Shown piece after piece: positions 25,521-33,464 of a stretch of DNA of 64,000 nucleotides (its first letter is position 1; every line of letters starts with the position of its first letter). The DNA is taken from the NCBI GenBank assembly GCA_020248905.1, contig JADCGR010000018.1, positions 1-64,000 on the forward strand. The letters are read 5' to 3'. Source of the DNA: Curvibacter sp. Lineage in GTDB: Bacteria; Pseudomonadota; Gammaproteobacteria; Burkholderiales; Burkholderiaceae_C. A model generated the notes under the pieces. It worked only from the letters and a program-made list of their open reading frames with translations, had not been told where the DNA came from and made no database searches. A program made the translations under genes and the position numbers.

Positions 25521-26912
25521 ATGAACACACTCGATCCCCGTGCCCACGCCCGCGCTGACAGCGGCTTCAGCTACCGCCGCGAACAATTCGAGGAACTCGT
25601 CGATGCCGCCCTGGCCCATGCCCGAAAGCTTGGGGCCACCGACGCCGGGGCCGAGGCGTCCGAGGGCTGTGGCCTGAGCGTCTCGGTGCGCAAGGGCGAG
25701 CTCGAGAACGTGGAGCGCAACCGGGACAAATCGCTGGGCGTCACGGTCTATCTGGGGCATCGGCGTGGCAACGCCAGCACCTCCGATTTCTCGCGGGCTG
25801 CGATCGAGCAGACGGTGCAGGCGGCCTATGACATCGCCCGCTTCACGGCCGAAGACCCTGTGGCCGGTCTGCCCGACGCTGGAGACATCGTGCGACCCGA
25901 TGAGGCCGGACGCGACCTGGACCTCTTCCATCCCTGGACCATTCGCAGCGGCGCAGCGGCCGAGCTGGCGCGTATCACCGAGGCGGCGGCTTTCGGCACT
26001 GACAGGCGCATCACCAACAGCGAGGGCGCATCGGTTTCGGCCCAGCAGTCGCATTTCTTCAGCGCCCACACGCGCGGTTTTCGCGGCGGCTATGCGAGCT
26101 CGCGCCATTCCATCTCAGTGTCGCCCATTGCCGGCAAGGGTGACGACATGCAGCGCGACTACTGGTACAGCTCGCAACGCCATCCCGCAGACCTGGCCCA
26201 GCCCGAGGCGATCGGACGTTATGCTGCGGAGCGTGCGCTCAGCCGCCTCAAGGCGCGCAAGATCAGCACCCGCGAAGTGCCCGTGCTGTTCGAGTCGCCC
26301 CTGGCCGCCGGCCTTCTGGGTGCGCTGGTGCAGGCGCTGAGCGGCGGAGCGCTGTACCGCAAGAGCTCGTTTCTGCTGGATTCGCTGGGCAAGCAAGTCC
26401 TGTCTGCGCACATCGACCTGGTGGAAGACCCTTTCCAGCTTCGCGGCAAGGGCAGTTCGCCCTTTGACGAAGAGGGCGTGCGCGTGCACAAGCGTCCGGT
26501 CATCGAGGACGGCCGCGTGCAGGGCTACTTCCTGAGCAGCTATTCAGCGCGCAAGCTGGGCATGAAGACCACGGGCAATGCCGGTGGTTCGCACAACCTG
26601 ATCCTGAGCTCACGCCAGACGCATCCGGGCGACGATCTGGATGCCATGCTGCGCAAGCTCGGCACAGGGCTCTTCGTCACCGAGCTCATGGGCCAGGGCG
26701 TCAACTACGTGACGGGCGATTACTCGCGTGGCGCCAGCGGCTACTGGGTGGAGCAGGGCTGCATTGCCTACCCCGTGCAGGAAATCACCATCGCTGGCAA
26801 CATGAAGGACATGCTCATGGGCATTGAGGCGGTGGGTGCGGACGCCTACAACTACGGTGCCAAGACGGTTGGCTCCATCCTCATCAACCGTATGAAAGTC
26901 GCTGGGAGCTGA
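25521..26912 (+). CDS. pmbA: Metalloprotease PmbA/TldE
   Basis: The 463-residue protein has the TldD/PmbA layout: an N-terminal SVRKGELENVERNRDKSLGVTVYLGHRRG and, near the C-terminus, TGNAGGSHNLIL and GNMKDML. With TldD it forms a heterodimeric protease implicated in microcin maturation and CcdA degradation; TldE itself lacks the catalytic zinc motif. The start at 25521 follows an atypical leader with no strong ribosome binding site. The length is normal. Confidence 0.92.
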   Translation: MNTLDPRAHARADSGFSYRREQFEELVDAALAHARKLGATDAGAEASEGCGLSVSVRKGELENVERNRDKSLGVTVYLGHRRGNASTSDFSRAAIEQTVQAAYDIARFTAEDPVAGLPDAGDIVRPDEAGRDLDLFHPWTIRSGAAAELARITEAAAFGTDRRITNSEGASVSAQQSHFFSAHTRGFRGGYASSRHSISVSPIAGKGDDMQRDYWYSSQRHPADLAQPEAIGRYAAERALSRLKARKISTREVPVLFESPLAAGLLGALVQALSGGALYRKSSFLLDSLGKQVLSAHIDLVEDPFQLRGKGSSPFDEEGVRVHKRPVIEDGRVQGYFLSSYSARKLGMKTTGNAGGSHNLILSSRQTHPGDDLDAMLRKLGTGLFVTELMGQGVNYVTGDYSRGASGYWVEQGCIAYPVQEITIAGNMKDMLMGIEAVGADAYNYGAKTVGSILINRMKVAGS

Positions 26913-26916
26913 GGCC

Positions 26917-27156
26917 ATGGGTGCGCGCGGCCCCCTGAAGTGGTCGCGGCTGTTCCAGCCGCGCAACCCGCTGTTCTGGATGATCATGGCCCTCAATGGC
27001 CTTTCGGTGGTGCTTTCGTGGATGGCTCAGAACCAGTCGCTCAACACGCTCGGCTGGATCCTTGTCAGCGTTTTTCTCATCAGCAACGCCCTCATGAGCA
27101 TGTGGCTGGGCTGGCGCTTGCTGCGTGAGGAGCCACCAGGCAAGCAGGACCGGTGA
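26917..27156 (+). CDS. Small two-helix membrane protein
   Basis: The 79-residue protein has two hydrophobic segments (PLFWMIMALNGLSVVLSWMA and GWILVSVFLISNALMSMWLGW) and a charged tail. It starts 4 bases after pmbA and is probably translated from the same message. I do not recognise the family; the length and composition look like a real protein. Confidence 0.6.
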   Translation: MGARGPLKWSRLFQPRNPLFWMIMALNGLSVVLSWMAQNQSLNTLGWILVSVFLISNALMSMWLGWRLLREEPPGKQDR

Positions 27157-27186
27157 GCGGAGCGGCTGAGGCGGCCTCTTGACGGC

Positions 27187-27648
27187 TCAGCCCGCCAGCG
27201 TGGCCTTGACGGCGGCCGACACCTGGCCCATCTCGGCCTTGCCGGCCAGGCGGGTCTTGACGACGCCCATGACCTTGCCCATATCGCCCGGGCCTGCACT
27301 GCGACCCAGTTCAGCGCCTAGTTCCGCCACGATGGCCTTCACCGCAGCCAGCACCTCCTCGGCGCTCAGGCGCTGGGGCAGGTAGGCCTGCAGAACCTGG
27401 ATCTCGGCGCTTTCCTTGTCGGCCAGGTCCTGGCGCGCGGCCTGCACATAGGCGGCCACCGAATCCTTGCGCTGCTTGATCAGCTTGTCGATGATGGAGA
27501 CGACGGCCGCGTCATCCAGCGTGACGCGCTCGTCCACCTCTTTCTGCTTCATGGCGGCCAGCAGCAGGCGGATGGTGCCCAGGCGCTCGCTGTCCTTGGC
27601 GCGCATGGCGGCTTTCATGTCGTCGTTGATCTGGTCCTTAAGTGACAT
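27187..27648 (-). CDS. GatB/YqeY-domain protein
   Basis: The 153-residue protein has the YqeY pattern: MSLKDQINDDMKAAMRAKDSERLGTIRLLLAAMKQKEVDER at the start and an AGPGDMGKVMGVVK segment near the end. The domain resembles the tRNA-binding tail of the amidotransferase GatB; the free-standing protein's role is unknown. It follows rpsU, the usual partner of yqeY in many bacteria, but is separated from it by a terminator. Confidence 0.92.
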   Translation of the reverse strand: MSLKDQINDDMKAAMRAKDSERLGTIRLLLAAMKQKEVDERVTLDDAAVVSIIDKLIKQRKDSVAAYVQAARQDLADKESAEIQVLQAYLPQRLSAEEVLAAVKAIVAELGAELGRSAGPGDMGKVMGVVKTRLAGKAEMGQVSAAVKATLAG

Positions 27649-27663
27649 CGCAAATACTCCGTT

Positions 27664-27704
27664 GCAAAAACAAAACCCGCACCTGGCGTCCCGGGCGCGG
27701 GTTT
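27664..27704 (-). terminator. Terminator after rpsU
   Basis: The stem AAACCCGC (27673-27680) pairs with GCGGGTTT (27697-27704). Read on the minus strand it ends in TTTTGTTTTTG. It separates rpsU from the yqeY-like gene, although partial readthrough is possible. Confidence 0.75.
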
Positions 27705-27733
27705 CCTGATCTGAGGTCCGAGACCCCGGCCGC

Positions 27734-27946
27734 TCAGTACAGTTTCTTGGGCAGCTGCATTGAGCGGATGCGCTTGTAGTTGCGCTTGACGGCGGCGGCC
27801 TTCTTGCGTTTGCGCTCGGAGGTGGGCTTCTCGTAGAACTCGCGGGCGCGCAGGTCGGTCAGCAGGCCCAGCTTCTCGATGGTGCGCTTGAAGCGGCGCA
27901 GGGCCACGTCAAACGGCTCGTTCTCTTTAACACGGATGGTCGTCAT
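27734..27946 (-). CDS. rpsU: 30S ribosomal protein S21
   Basis: The 70-residue basic protein begins [21 protein letters not shown] and ends [13 protein letters not shown], the standard S21 sequence. It is a small-subunit protein near the mRNA anti-Shine-Dalgarno region. It has a good promoter at 28071-28098 and a terminator after the gene. Confidence 0.97.
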   Translation of the reverse strand: MTTIRVKENEPFDVALRRFKRTIEKLGLLTDLRAREFYEKPTSERKRKKAAAVKRNYKRIRSMQLPKKLY

Positions 27947-28070
27947 TACGTAATTCCGAAGTGTGTGGCCAGAGGGTGGGCAGGAAGATCGGGCCTGCTC
28001 GCCGTAAACCGCGATGTGCCCCGCCTGTAACTGGTATTTGGCCGACGGAGCTATGCCAGCGAAATCCGCG

Positions 28071-28098
28071 ATTATAGCGGCTCAGCTGAACCCGGCAA
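28071..28098 (-). promoter_or_regulatory. Sigma-70 promoter for rpsU
   Basis: On the minus strand, TTGCCG (28093-28098) is separated by 16 bases from a consensus TATAAT (28071-28076). The transcript would carry a leader of about 115 bases before the rpsU ATG. Confidence 0.7.
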
Positions 28099-28198
28099 CC
28101 CGGCGTGGCAACCCCAAGGCTCTATGGCTGCCGCAGGCGGCCCGCCCCTGAACGGGGGTCAGCGACCCACTCGAAGTGGGGGGAGCGCAGGGGCGAGC

Positions 28199-28650
28199 TC
28201 AATACGGCCGAAGGTCATGGGCGAGCGCTTCGCTGCAGGCGCGGTCGCCTGCCCAGGACCACTGGAGGTTGTAGCCGCCCAGCCAGCCCGTCACATCCAG
28301 CACCGCGCCAATGAATGCAGACCCGGTTGCCTCGGCGCTTCCAGCGTCTGGGTCAAAGGTTCCCGGGTGTCCACGCCACCCGATCTGACATCGGCCTCGG
28401 CGTAGCCCTCGGTATCCGTGGGCAGCAGTTCCCAGCGGCTGAGCCTTTCGGCCAGCGCGGCCAGTTCGTTGAAGATGAGCTTGCGCGAACGGGCCCTGGC
28501 TTCACTCAGCCGCACGGCCAGGTCTTGCTCGGGCGCCAGGTTGATACGAATGGGCGTGTTTGATTTCCAGTGGCTTGAAATCTGCAGCACGTCCAGGCTG
28601 GACAGGCCTCGGTGCGTGAACAGCAATCCTTCGACAAAGGCCAGGCGTTC
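28199..28650 (-). pseudogene. Remnant of a BaiN/YhiN-type flavoprotein gene
   Basis: The minus strand shows the C-terminal half of an NAD(P)/FAD-dependent oxidoreductase of the YhiN/BaiN type: LLFTHRGLSSLDVLQISSHW, then DTEGYAEADVRSGGVDTRE. A frameshift near 28310 moves the rest to another frame, which reads SAFIGAVLDVTGWLGGYNLQ and ends at a stop at 28199-28201. Roughly the N-terminal 230 residues are gone. The remnant abuts the nasT-like remnant, as if a deletion joined them. Confidence 0.8.
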
Positions 28651-28653
28651 CTG

Positions 28654-29114
28654 TTATTGGCCCCCGTTGCAATTTGCGCCGGCAGAGCCAGCCCGCAGAG
28701 TCCGGCGTAGGGTGGCGACGTAAGGGATGGGGCGGATGCGCTCGGAGGCGAGTCCGGCCGCGATGCAGATCGTCACGCCAGCGGCCACCGCGTCGAGAAT
28801 ATGGGCCGTCTCGCTATCGTTGGTTAACATCACGATGGGGCGCGGTGTATCGCGGGTGGCCATCACGACGTGCTCGGGTGCGTCACGCACGTCGCTATTC
28901 GCATCCACAATGACCGTGTCAGGCTGTAGTTGGGCCAGACGCTCGTTAAGGAAGACTTCGCCAGCAAGCGAGGCGACAAGGTTGAAGTCGTTTTCGAGCA
29001 GGCGCGCGAGCAGGCCGGGCGCTCGCGCATCCTGCTCGCGCGCCTGCTCATCACCCGGGTCGTTGAGGACCGGGGGTCCGAGGCGACCACGACGATGCGC
29101 AAGGCAACATTCAT
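28654..29114 (-). pseudogene. Truncated, frameshifted NasT/AmiR-type response regulator
   Basis: From ATG at 29114 the frame reads MNVALRIVVVASDP. A frameshift near 29072, in a GGGGG run, moves the homology to another frame: LLARLLENDFNLVASLAGEV, RLAQLQPDTVIVDANSD, HVVMATRDTPRPIVMLTNDS and GLASERIRPI. The RNA-binding ANTAR domain that should follow is missing; the reading ends in unrelated GSAGANCNGGQ. NasT-type proteins normally control nitrate assimilation by antitermination. It cannot function here. Confidence 0.8.
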
Positions 29115-29187
29115 GCGCTTCCCCCCTGCAAGCAGCGAACCATAATGCCTGCATCCGGGCCTGTCCCAGGCATGGGCTAAAATCTCA

Positions 29188-29296
29188 ACTGCTCCGGGGT
29201 GTTGTCGGCGTAGGTAGACAGCTGAGATGGTGGGCCAAAGGCCCTGGACCGAACCCGTGAACTTGACTCGGATCATGCCGACGTAAGAAGAGCTGT
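29188..29296 (+). ncRNA. TPP riboswitch (THI element)
   Basis: The conserved core is present in order. P1 pairs ACTGCTC (29188-29194) with GAGCTGT (29290-29296), one mismatch. P2 pairs GGGT (29197-29200) with ACCC (29253-29256). The pyrimidine-sensing GCTGAGA is at 29221-29227, a P3a-type hairpin GGGCC-AAA-GGCCC follows, then TGAACTTGA (consensus TGAACCTGA) at 29258-29266 and GGATCATGCCGACGTAAGAAG. It binds thiamine pyrophosphate and would switch off the operon starting at 29366. A TAAAAT sequence at 29178-29183 could be the -10 box. Confidence 0.9.
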
Positions 29297-29322
29297 CACG
29301 GAGGCCCTTAGCCCCTGCCACA

Positions 29323-29360
29323 CCTTTCGGAGCACGCGCCTAGGCGCACCCAAGGAAAGG
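29323..29360 (+). promoter_or_regulatory. Riboswitch expression platform: Shine-Dalgarno sequestering hairpin
   Basis: CCTTTC at 29323-29328 can pair with GAAAGG at 29355-29360, which is the ribosome binding site of the first gene (AAGGAAAGG, 5 bases before the GTG). The self-complementary GCGCCTAGGCGC lies inside the loop at 29336-29347. No T-rich terminator follows, so control of translation rather than termination is likely. Confidence 0.5.
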
Positions 29361-29365
29361 CAAGC

Positions 29366-30475
29366 GTGGCGCAGCCCCCCCACCCATTGACGCAGCAGAT
29401 CGCGGCAGATCCGGTTCCGGACCTGTTGGGGTTCATCGCGCGAGACGAAGCCAGCGAGGCGGACTTCAATGCCCTGGCCCTGCGTCTGTTCGCGCGCCAG
29501 TTCCAGTACAACCTCGCCTTCCAGAAGTTCTGCCAGCTGCGCGGCCGTACGCCGCGCAGCGTGAAGAGCTGGCGCGACATTCCCGCCGTGCCCATTAATG
29601 GCTTCAAGGACCTCACGCTGAGCTGTGTGCCCACCAGCGATTGCGAACGCGTCTTCCAGACCAGCGGCACCACGCGCGGCGACGTCAAGGGTCGGCACTG
29701 GCATCCGGACCTGCGGGTCTACGACCTGTCGATGACGCGCAACTTCCGCCAGCGCTTCATGGCTGGCCGCGCAAGCATGCGCATGGGCATTCTGTTCCCA
29801 GACGAGCAGCTCATGCCCAACTCCTCGCTCGCGCATTACCTCGCCCTGGCCCTGCAACGCTTTGGCACGCCCGACAGCCGCTACTTCCTCGACGGCACGG
29901 GACTGCAGCTCGACGCGCTGTGCGCCATGCTAGCGCAGGGGCAGCAAAGCGGCGAGCCAATGGCCCTGCTGGGCGCGAGCTACAGCTTTGTGCACCTGAT
30001 GGACGCGCTGCAGGCGCGGGGCCTGCGCTTTGCGTTGCCGCGCGGAAGTCGATTGTTGGATACCGGCGGCTTCAAGGGTCAGTCGCGCGAGATGGACATG
30101 GAGGAGTTCTACGCCACGCTGTCCACCGCCCTGGGTGTGCCGCGCAGCGCATGCATCAATATGTACGGCATGACCGAGCTCAGCACCCAGTTCTACGACG
30201 ACGGCAACCCCGTGCTGCCAGCCGTGAAGTCGGGCCCGCACTGGATCCGTTCCCGCGTGCTGGAGCCGATCACGGGCCAGGAAGTCCCGGCCGGCGAGCG
30301 CGGCATTCTGGCCCACACCGATCTCGGCAATTACAACTCGGTCACCACCATCCTGACCGAGGACGTGGGCGTGGAAGTGGAGGGTGGCTTCCTGCTGCTG
30401 GGCCGAGCCCAGGGTGCGCAGGCCAAGGGCTGCTCGCTCGCGGTGGATGAATTCCTGAAAGTGGCACGCGCATGA
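29366..30475 (+). CDS. LuxE-like acyl-protein synthetase, TPP-regulated operon
   Basis: The 369-residue protein belongs to the LuxE family, which activates a carboxylic acid with ATP and carries it as an enzyme thioester. The ATP-binding loop FQTSGTTRGD is near residue 96, MYGMTELSTQFYD near 265, and a C-terminal KGCSL with Cys356 matches the acyl-accepting Cys region of LuxE. The start is GTG with a strong AAGGAAAGG ribosome binding site. Its stop overlaps the luxC-like start by 4 bases. No luciferase genes are present, so light production is excluded. The acid substrate is unknown; the riboswitch points to a thiamine-related compound. Confidence 0.85.
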   Translation: MAQPPHPLTQQIAADPVPDLLGFIARDEASEADFNALALRLFARQFQYNLAFQKFCQLRGRTPRSVKSWRDIPAVPINGFKDLTLSCVPTSDCERVFQTSGTTRGDVKGRHWHPDLRVYDLSMTRNFRQRFMAGRASMRMGILFPDEQLMPNSSLAHYLALALQRFGTPDSRYFLDGTGLQLDALCAMLAQGQQSGEPMALLGASYSFVHLMDALQARGLRFALPRGSRLLDTGGFKGQSREMDMEEFYATLSTALGVPRSACINMYGMTELSTQFYDDGNPVLPAVKSGPHWIRSRVLEPITGQEVPAGERGILAHTDLGNYNSVTTILTEDVGVEVEGGFLLLGRAQGAQAKGCSLAVDEFLKVARA

Positions 30476-31923
30476 AGGCCATCGCGGGCTACCTGCCGCT
30501 GCCCAATGCAGCCGAGCTGCCGTGGCACACGCTGACGTTTGGTGAGGGCGCGCAGCGTGTCGAGGTGAGCGTGCCCCAGATCACGCCGGCACAGCTTGCT
30601 GCACTGGCGCAGCGTGTGCGTGACCAGGGCGGCGCGCAGATCAGGTCCATGCCCTTGTCGCAGATCATCGCGGCCATCGACCGTGCCATTGAGCGTTTGC
30701 TCAAACCGGACGATCCCTATCGCGCCGAGCTTGACATCCTGCTGCCCCGCATCACCGGCTTTGACGCAGAGATGGTGCGCCTGGGCCTCAACGCCTATCT
30801 CAAGACTTTCCGTGCGCCGCAGCTGCAGCGTTTTGTAGCCGAGGACTTTGCCAATCCGAAGCTGCTTGACGAGTTCCAGCCCCGCCCCAAGGGTGGCATG
30901 GCGCGCGCGTTCGGCCCCGAATTGCTGGCGCATGTCTGGGCGGGCAATGTGCCCGGCCTGCCCTTGTGGAGCCTGGTCTGCGGCCTGCTGGTCAAGGCGC
31001 CATCTGTGGGCAAGGTGGCCAGTGCCGAGCCGATCGTCGCGTCGCTGTTTGCGCGCCTGCTCGCCGAGGTCGAGCCTCGGCTGGCTGAGGCGATAGCCAT
31101 CGTTTGGTTCAAGGGCGGTGATACGGTCAGTGAGCGTGCGCTCTTCGATGAGGCCGATGTGGTGCTCGCCTACGGGGGCAACGGCACACTGGCTGCGCTG
31201 CGCGCGCAGGTGCCCATCACCACGCGCTTCCTGCCGCACGGGCACAAGCTCAGCGTAGGGCTGGTCTCGGCCGCTGCGCTCGATGTGCAGCGGGTGCGAG
31301 CGGTAGCGCGGGCTGCCGCGCTGGACGTAGTGCGTTACGAGCAGCAGGGCTGCTATTCGCCGCATACCTTTTTCGTCGCCCGCAGCGGCCGCGTCACGCC
31401 GCGTGAGTTCGCGCAGGCGCTCGCCGGCGAGCTGGGCGCGCTGAAGGAGCAGTATCCCCGGCGGCCCCTCACGCTTGAGGAGTCAGCCAGTGTGGCGGCC
31501 TGGCGCCAGAGCCTGGAGTTCCGCGCACAGGACGGCGCCAGCGTCGAGCTGCTAGGTGACGCCCGGGCTCCCTGGGCGGTGGCCTATGCCGACGCGGCCG
31601 GGCCGCTACAGCCCGGGGCTCTGAACCGCACGGTGCAGGTGCAGGCGGTCGATGATCTGCACGGGGTGCTGCCCCTGCTGGCTGCTCAGCGCGATGTGCT
31701 GCAGACGGTGGGCGTGGCCGCCGCGCCGGCCGAGCTGCAGGCGCTCGCGGCAGGCCTGGGCGCGGCGGGCGCCACGCGCATCTGTGCCCTGGGCGCGATG
31801 ACGGCCCCCGAAGCCGGCTGGCATCACGACGGGCGCTTCTCTTTGCTGGACCTGGTGCGCATGGTGGAGTTGGAGCAGTCGGCCGAAGACGCGGCCGAGC
31901 ACTTTGCACCCTACCGGGACTGA
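30472..31923 (+). CDS. LuxC-like acyl reductase, TPP-regulated operon
   Basis: The 483-residue protein is a LuxC-family member of the aldehyde dehydrogenase superfamily. It reduces an activated acyl group to an aldehyde with NAD(P)H. The catalytic Cys294 lies in EQQGCYSPHTFFV; ALLAHVWAGNVPGLPLWSL-type and RFLPHGHKLSVGL segments match the family. The start lies within an ATGA overlap with the LuxE-like gene, the partner that would supply the acyl thioester. Length is normal. Confidence 0.87.
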   Translation: MKAIAGYLPLPNAAELPWHTLTFGEGAQRVEVSVPQITPAQLAALAQRVRDQGGAQIRSMPLSQIIAAIDRAIERLLKPDDPYRAELDILLPRITGFDAEMVRLGLNAYLKTFRAPQLQRFVAEDFANPKLLDEFQPRPKGGMARAFGPELLAHVWAGNVPGLPLWSLVCGLLVKAPSVGKVASAEPIVASLFARLLAEVEPRLAEAIAIVWFKGGDTVSERALFDEADVVLAYGGNGTLAALRAQVPITTRFLPHGHKLSVGLVSAAALDVQRVRAVARAAALDVVRYEQQGCYSPHTFFVARSGRVTPREFAQALAGELGALKEQYPRRPLTLEESASVAAWRQSLEFRAQDGASVELLGDARAPWAVAYADAAGPLQPGALNRTVQVQAVDDLHGVLPLLAAQRDVLQTVGVAAAPAELQALAAGLGAAGATRICALGAMTAPEAGWHHDGRFSLLDLVRMVELEQSAEDAAEHFAPYRD

Positions 31924-31935
31924 AAGGGCACGGAG

Positions 31936-32688
31936 ATGAAAGCGGCGTCCTTTCTCGACATGCGCCAGGTCAGCTACACCTTCCCTGGCTGGCCGCCAGT
32001 GGTGCAGGGGGTGGACTGGAACATCGCGCCCGGTGAGTTCCATTGCCTCGTGGGCCGCAGCGGCTGCGGCAAGACTACGCTGCTCAAGCTGGCGGCGGGA
32101 CTGTTGCGCCCGGACCTAGGCGTCGTACTGCTTCAGGGCCAGCCTCTGCCAGCGCCCGGGCCGCACATCGGCTTTGTCTTCCAGCAACCCACCTTGCTGG
32201 ACTGGCTGAGCGTGCTCGACAACGTGCTGCTGCCCCTGAGCCTGCAGTCGGCCCCCGGCTCGCAAGACCGCGAGCGGGCCATCCAGCTGCTGCAACAGCT
32301 GGGCCTGGGCGCGCGTCTGGCGCACCGGCCTCGCCAGCTCTCGGGCGGACAGCAGAGCCGCGTGGCCATTGCGCGCGCGCTGCTGCCCGAGCCTTCCATC
32401 CTGCTCATGGACGAGCCCTTTGCCGCGCTGGACGCGATCACGCGCGAGGAACTGCAGGACGCGCTGCTGGCGGTCTGCCGCGAGCGTGGCACGCCGGTGT
32501 TTTTTGTCACGCACGACATCACGGAGGCCGTGTACCTGGCCGACCGCGTTGCCGTGATGGAGGCGGGCCGCATCCGCCATGAGGTTGGTGTGGACTTGCC
32601 GCGCCCGCGCGAGCGGGACATACGCTACAGCCCGGCCTTCAACGCGCTGTGCGCCGAACTGCGCCACGCCATGGATGCCTTGCCATGA
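31936..32688 (+). CDS. ABC transporter ATP-binding protein (SsuB/TauB/ThiZ-like)
   Basis: The 250-residue ATPase has Walker A GRSGCGKTT near residue 40, Q-loop FVFQQPTLLDW, signature LSGGQQSR, Walker B ILLMDEPFAALD and the switch His in FVTHDITEA. It belongs to the nitrate/sulfonate/taurine/pyrimidine importer group. The gene lies 12 bases after the luxC-like gene with a CACGGAG ribosome binding site, and its stop overlaps the permease start (ATGA). With the binding protein and the riboswitch, a thiamine-precursor importer is the likely role. Confidence 0.9.
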   Translation: MKAASFLDMRQVSYTFPGWPPVVQGVDWNIAPGEFHCLVGRSGCGKTTLLKLAAGLLRPDLGVVLLQGQPLPAPGPHIGFVFQQPTLLDWLSVLDNVLLPLSLQSAPGSQDRERAIQLLQQLGLGARLAHRPRQLSGGQQSRVAIARALLPEPSILLMDEPFAALDAITREELQDALLAVCRERGTPVFFVTHDITEAVYLADRVAVMEAGRIRHEVGVDLPRPRERDIRYSPAFNALCAELRHAMDALP

Positions 32689-33431
32689 CGTCACCGCGCC
32701 TTGTGGCCCTGGGTCTGTTCCTGCTGCTGCTCGCCGCCTGGGAGGCTGCGGTACCGGCCCTGGGCTTTTCCAACCTGGTGCTGCCGGCACCCAGTGTGAT
32801 CGGCGTGGCCCTCTGGCGCGGCCTGGCCACGGGCTATCTGTGGCCGCACATTGCCCAGACCTTGCTGGAACTGGGTCTGGGTCTGGGGCTGGGCGTGCTC
32901 CTCGGCTTTGCAGGTGGCGTGCTGCTGGGCGAGTCGCCCGTGCTGCGGCGGGTGCTCATGCCCTATGTCGTAACCAGCCAGGTGGTGCCCAAGCTGGCTC
33001 TGGTGCCGCTCTTCATCGTCTGGTTCGGCTTTGGCACCACGCCCACGGTGGTCATCACGGCGCTCATCTGCTTCTTCCCGCTGCTGGAAAACACGCTGAC
33101 CGGCATCGCCCAGACGGACCCCGCGCGGCTGGAACTCTTTCGCATGCTAGGCGCGACCCGTTCGCAGACACTGTGGCGGCTCAGGGTGCCTGCGGGCCTG
33201 CCGGCCATCCTGGCTGGCCTGCGCGTGGCCGTGGTGCTGGCCCTGGTGGGCGCGGTGGTGGGGGAGTTCATCGGCGCCAGCAAGGGCCTGGGGGCACTCA
33301 TCATCGCCGCGCAGGGCTCCATGGACACGCCACTCATGTTTGCCGTGCTGCTGGTGATCACCGTCATCGGTCTTCTGCTTTACGAGGCCACGCTGCTGCT
33401 GGAACGCCGGCTGCTGCGGGCCTACACCTGA
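32685..33431 (+). CDS. ABC transporter permease (SsuC/ThiX-like)
   Basis: The 248-residue protein has six membrane segments. The cytoplasmic EAA-like loop (LFRMLGATRSQTLWRLRVPAGLPAILAGLR) contacts the ATPase. It belongs to the binding-protein-dependent permeases of the nitrate/sulfonate/taurine/FAPy class. ATG at 32685 overlaps the ATPase stop, so the start is firm. Confidence 0.9.
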   Translation: MTSPRLVALGLFLLLLAAWEAAVPALGFSNLVLPAPSVIGVALWRGLATGYLWPHIAQTLLELGLGLGLGVLLGFAGGVLLGESPVLRRVLMPYVVTSQVVPKLALVPLFIVWFGFGTTPTVVITALICFFPLLENTLTGIAQTDPARLELFRMLGATRSQTLWRLRVPAGLPAILAGLRVAVVLALVGAVVGEFIGASKGLGALIIAAQGSMDTPLMFAVLLVITVIGLLLYEATLLLERRLLRAYT

Positions 33432-33464
33432 CCTATTTCTTTTCAGTTCAACGAGGACCTCACC

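Noticed and set aside
28291-29154. One continuous fusion protein made from the nasT-like and baiN-like segments
   Set aside because: The two segments are in different frames, both have internal frameshifts, and the domains needed for function are missing.
29366-31923. Bioluminescence locus because of LuxE- and LuxC-like genes
   Set aside because: No luxA, luxB, luxD or luxG-like gene is present and the operon is preceded by a TPP riboswitch, so light production is very unlikely.
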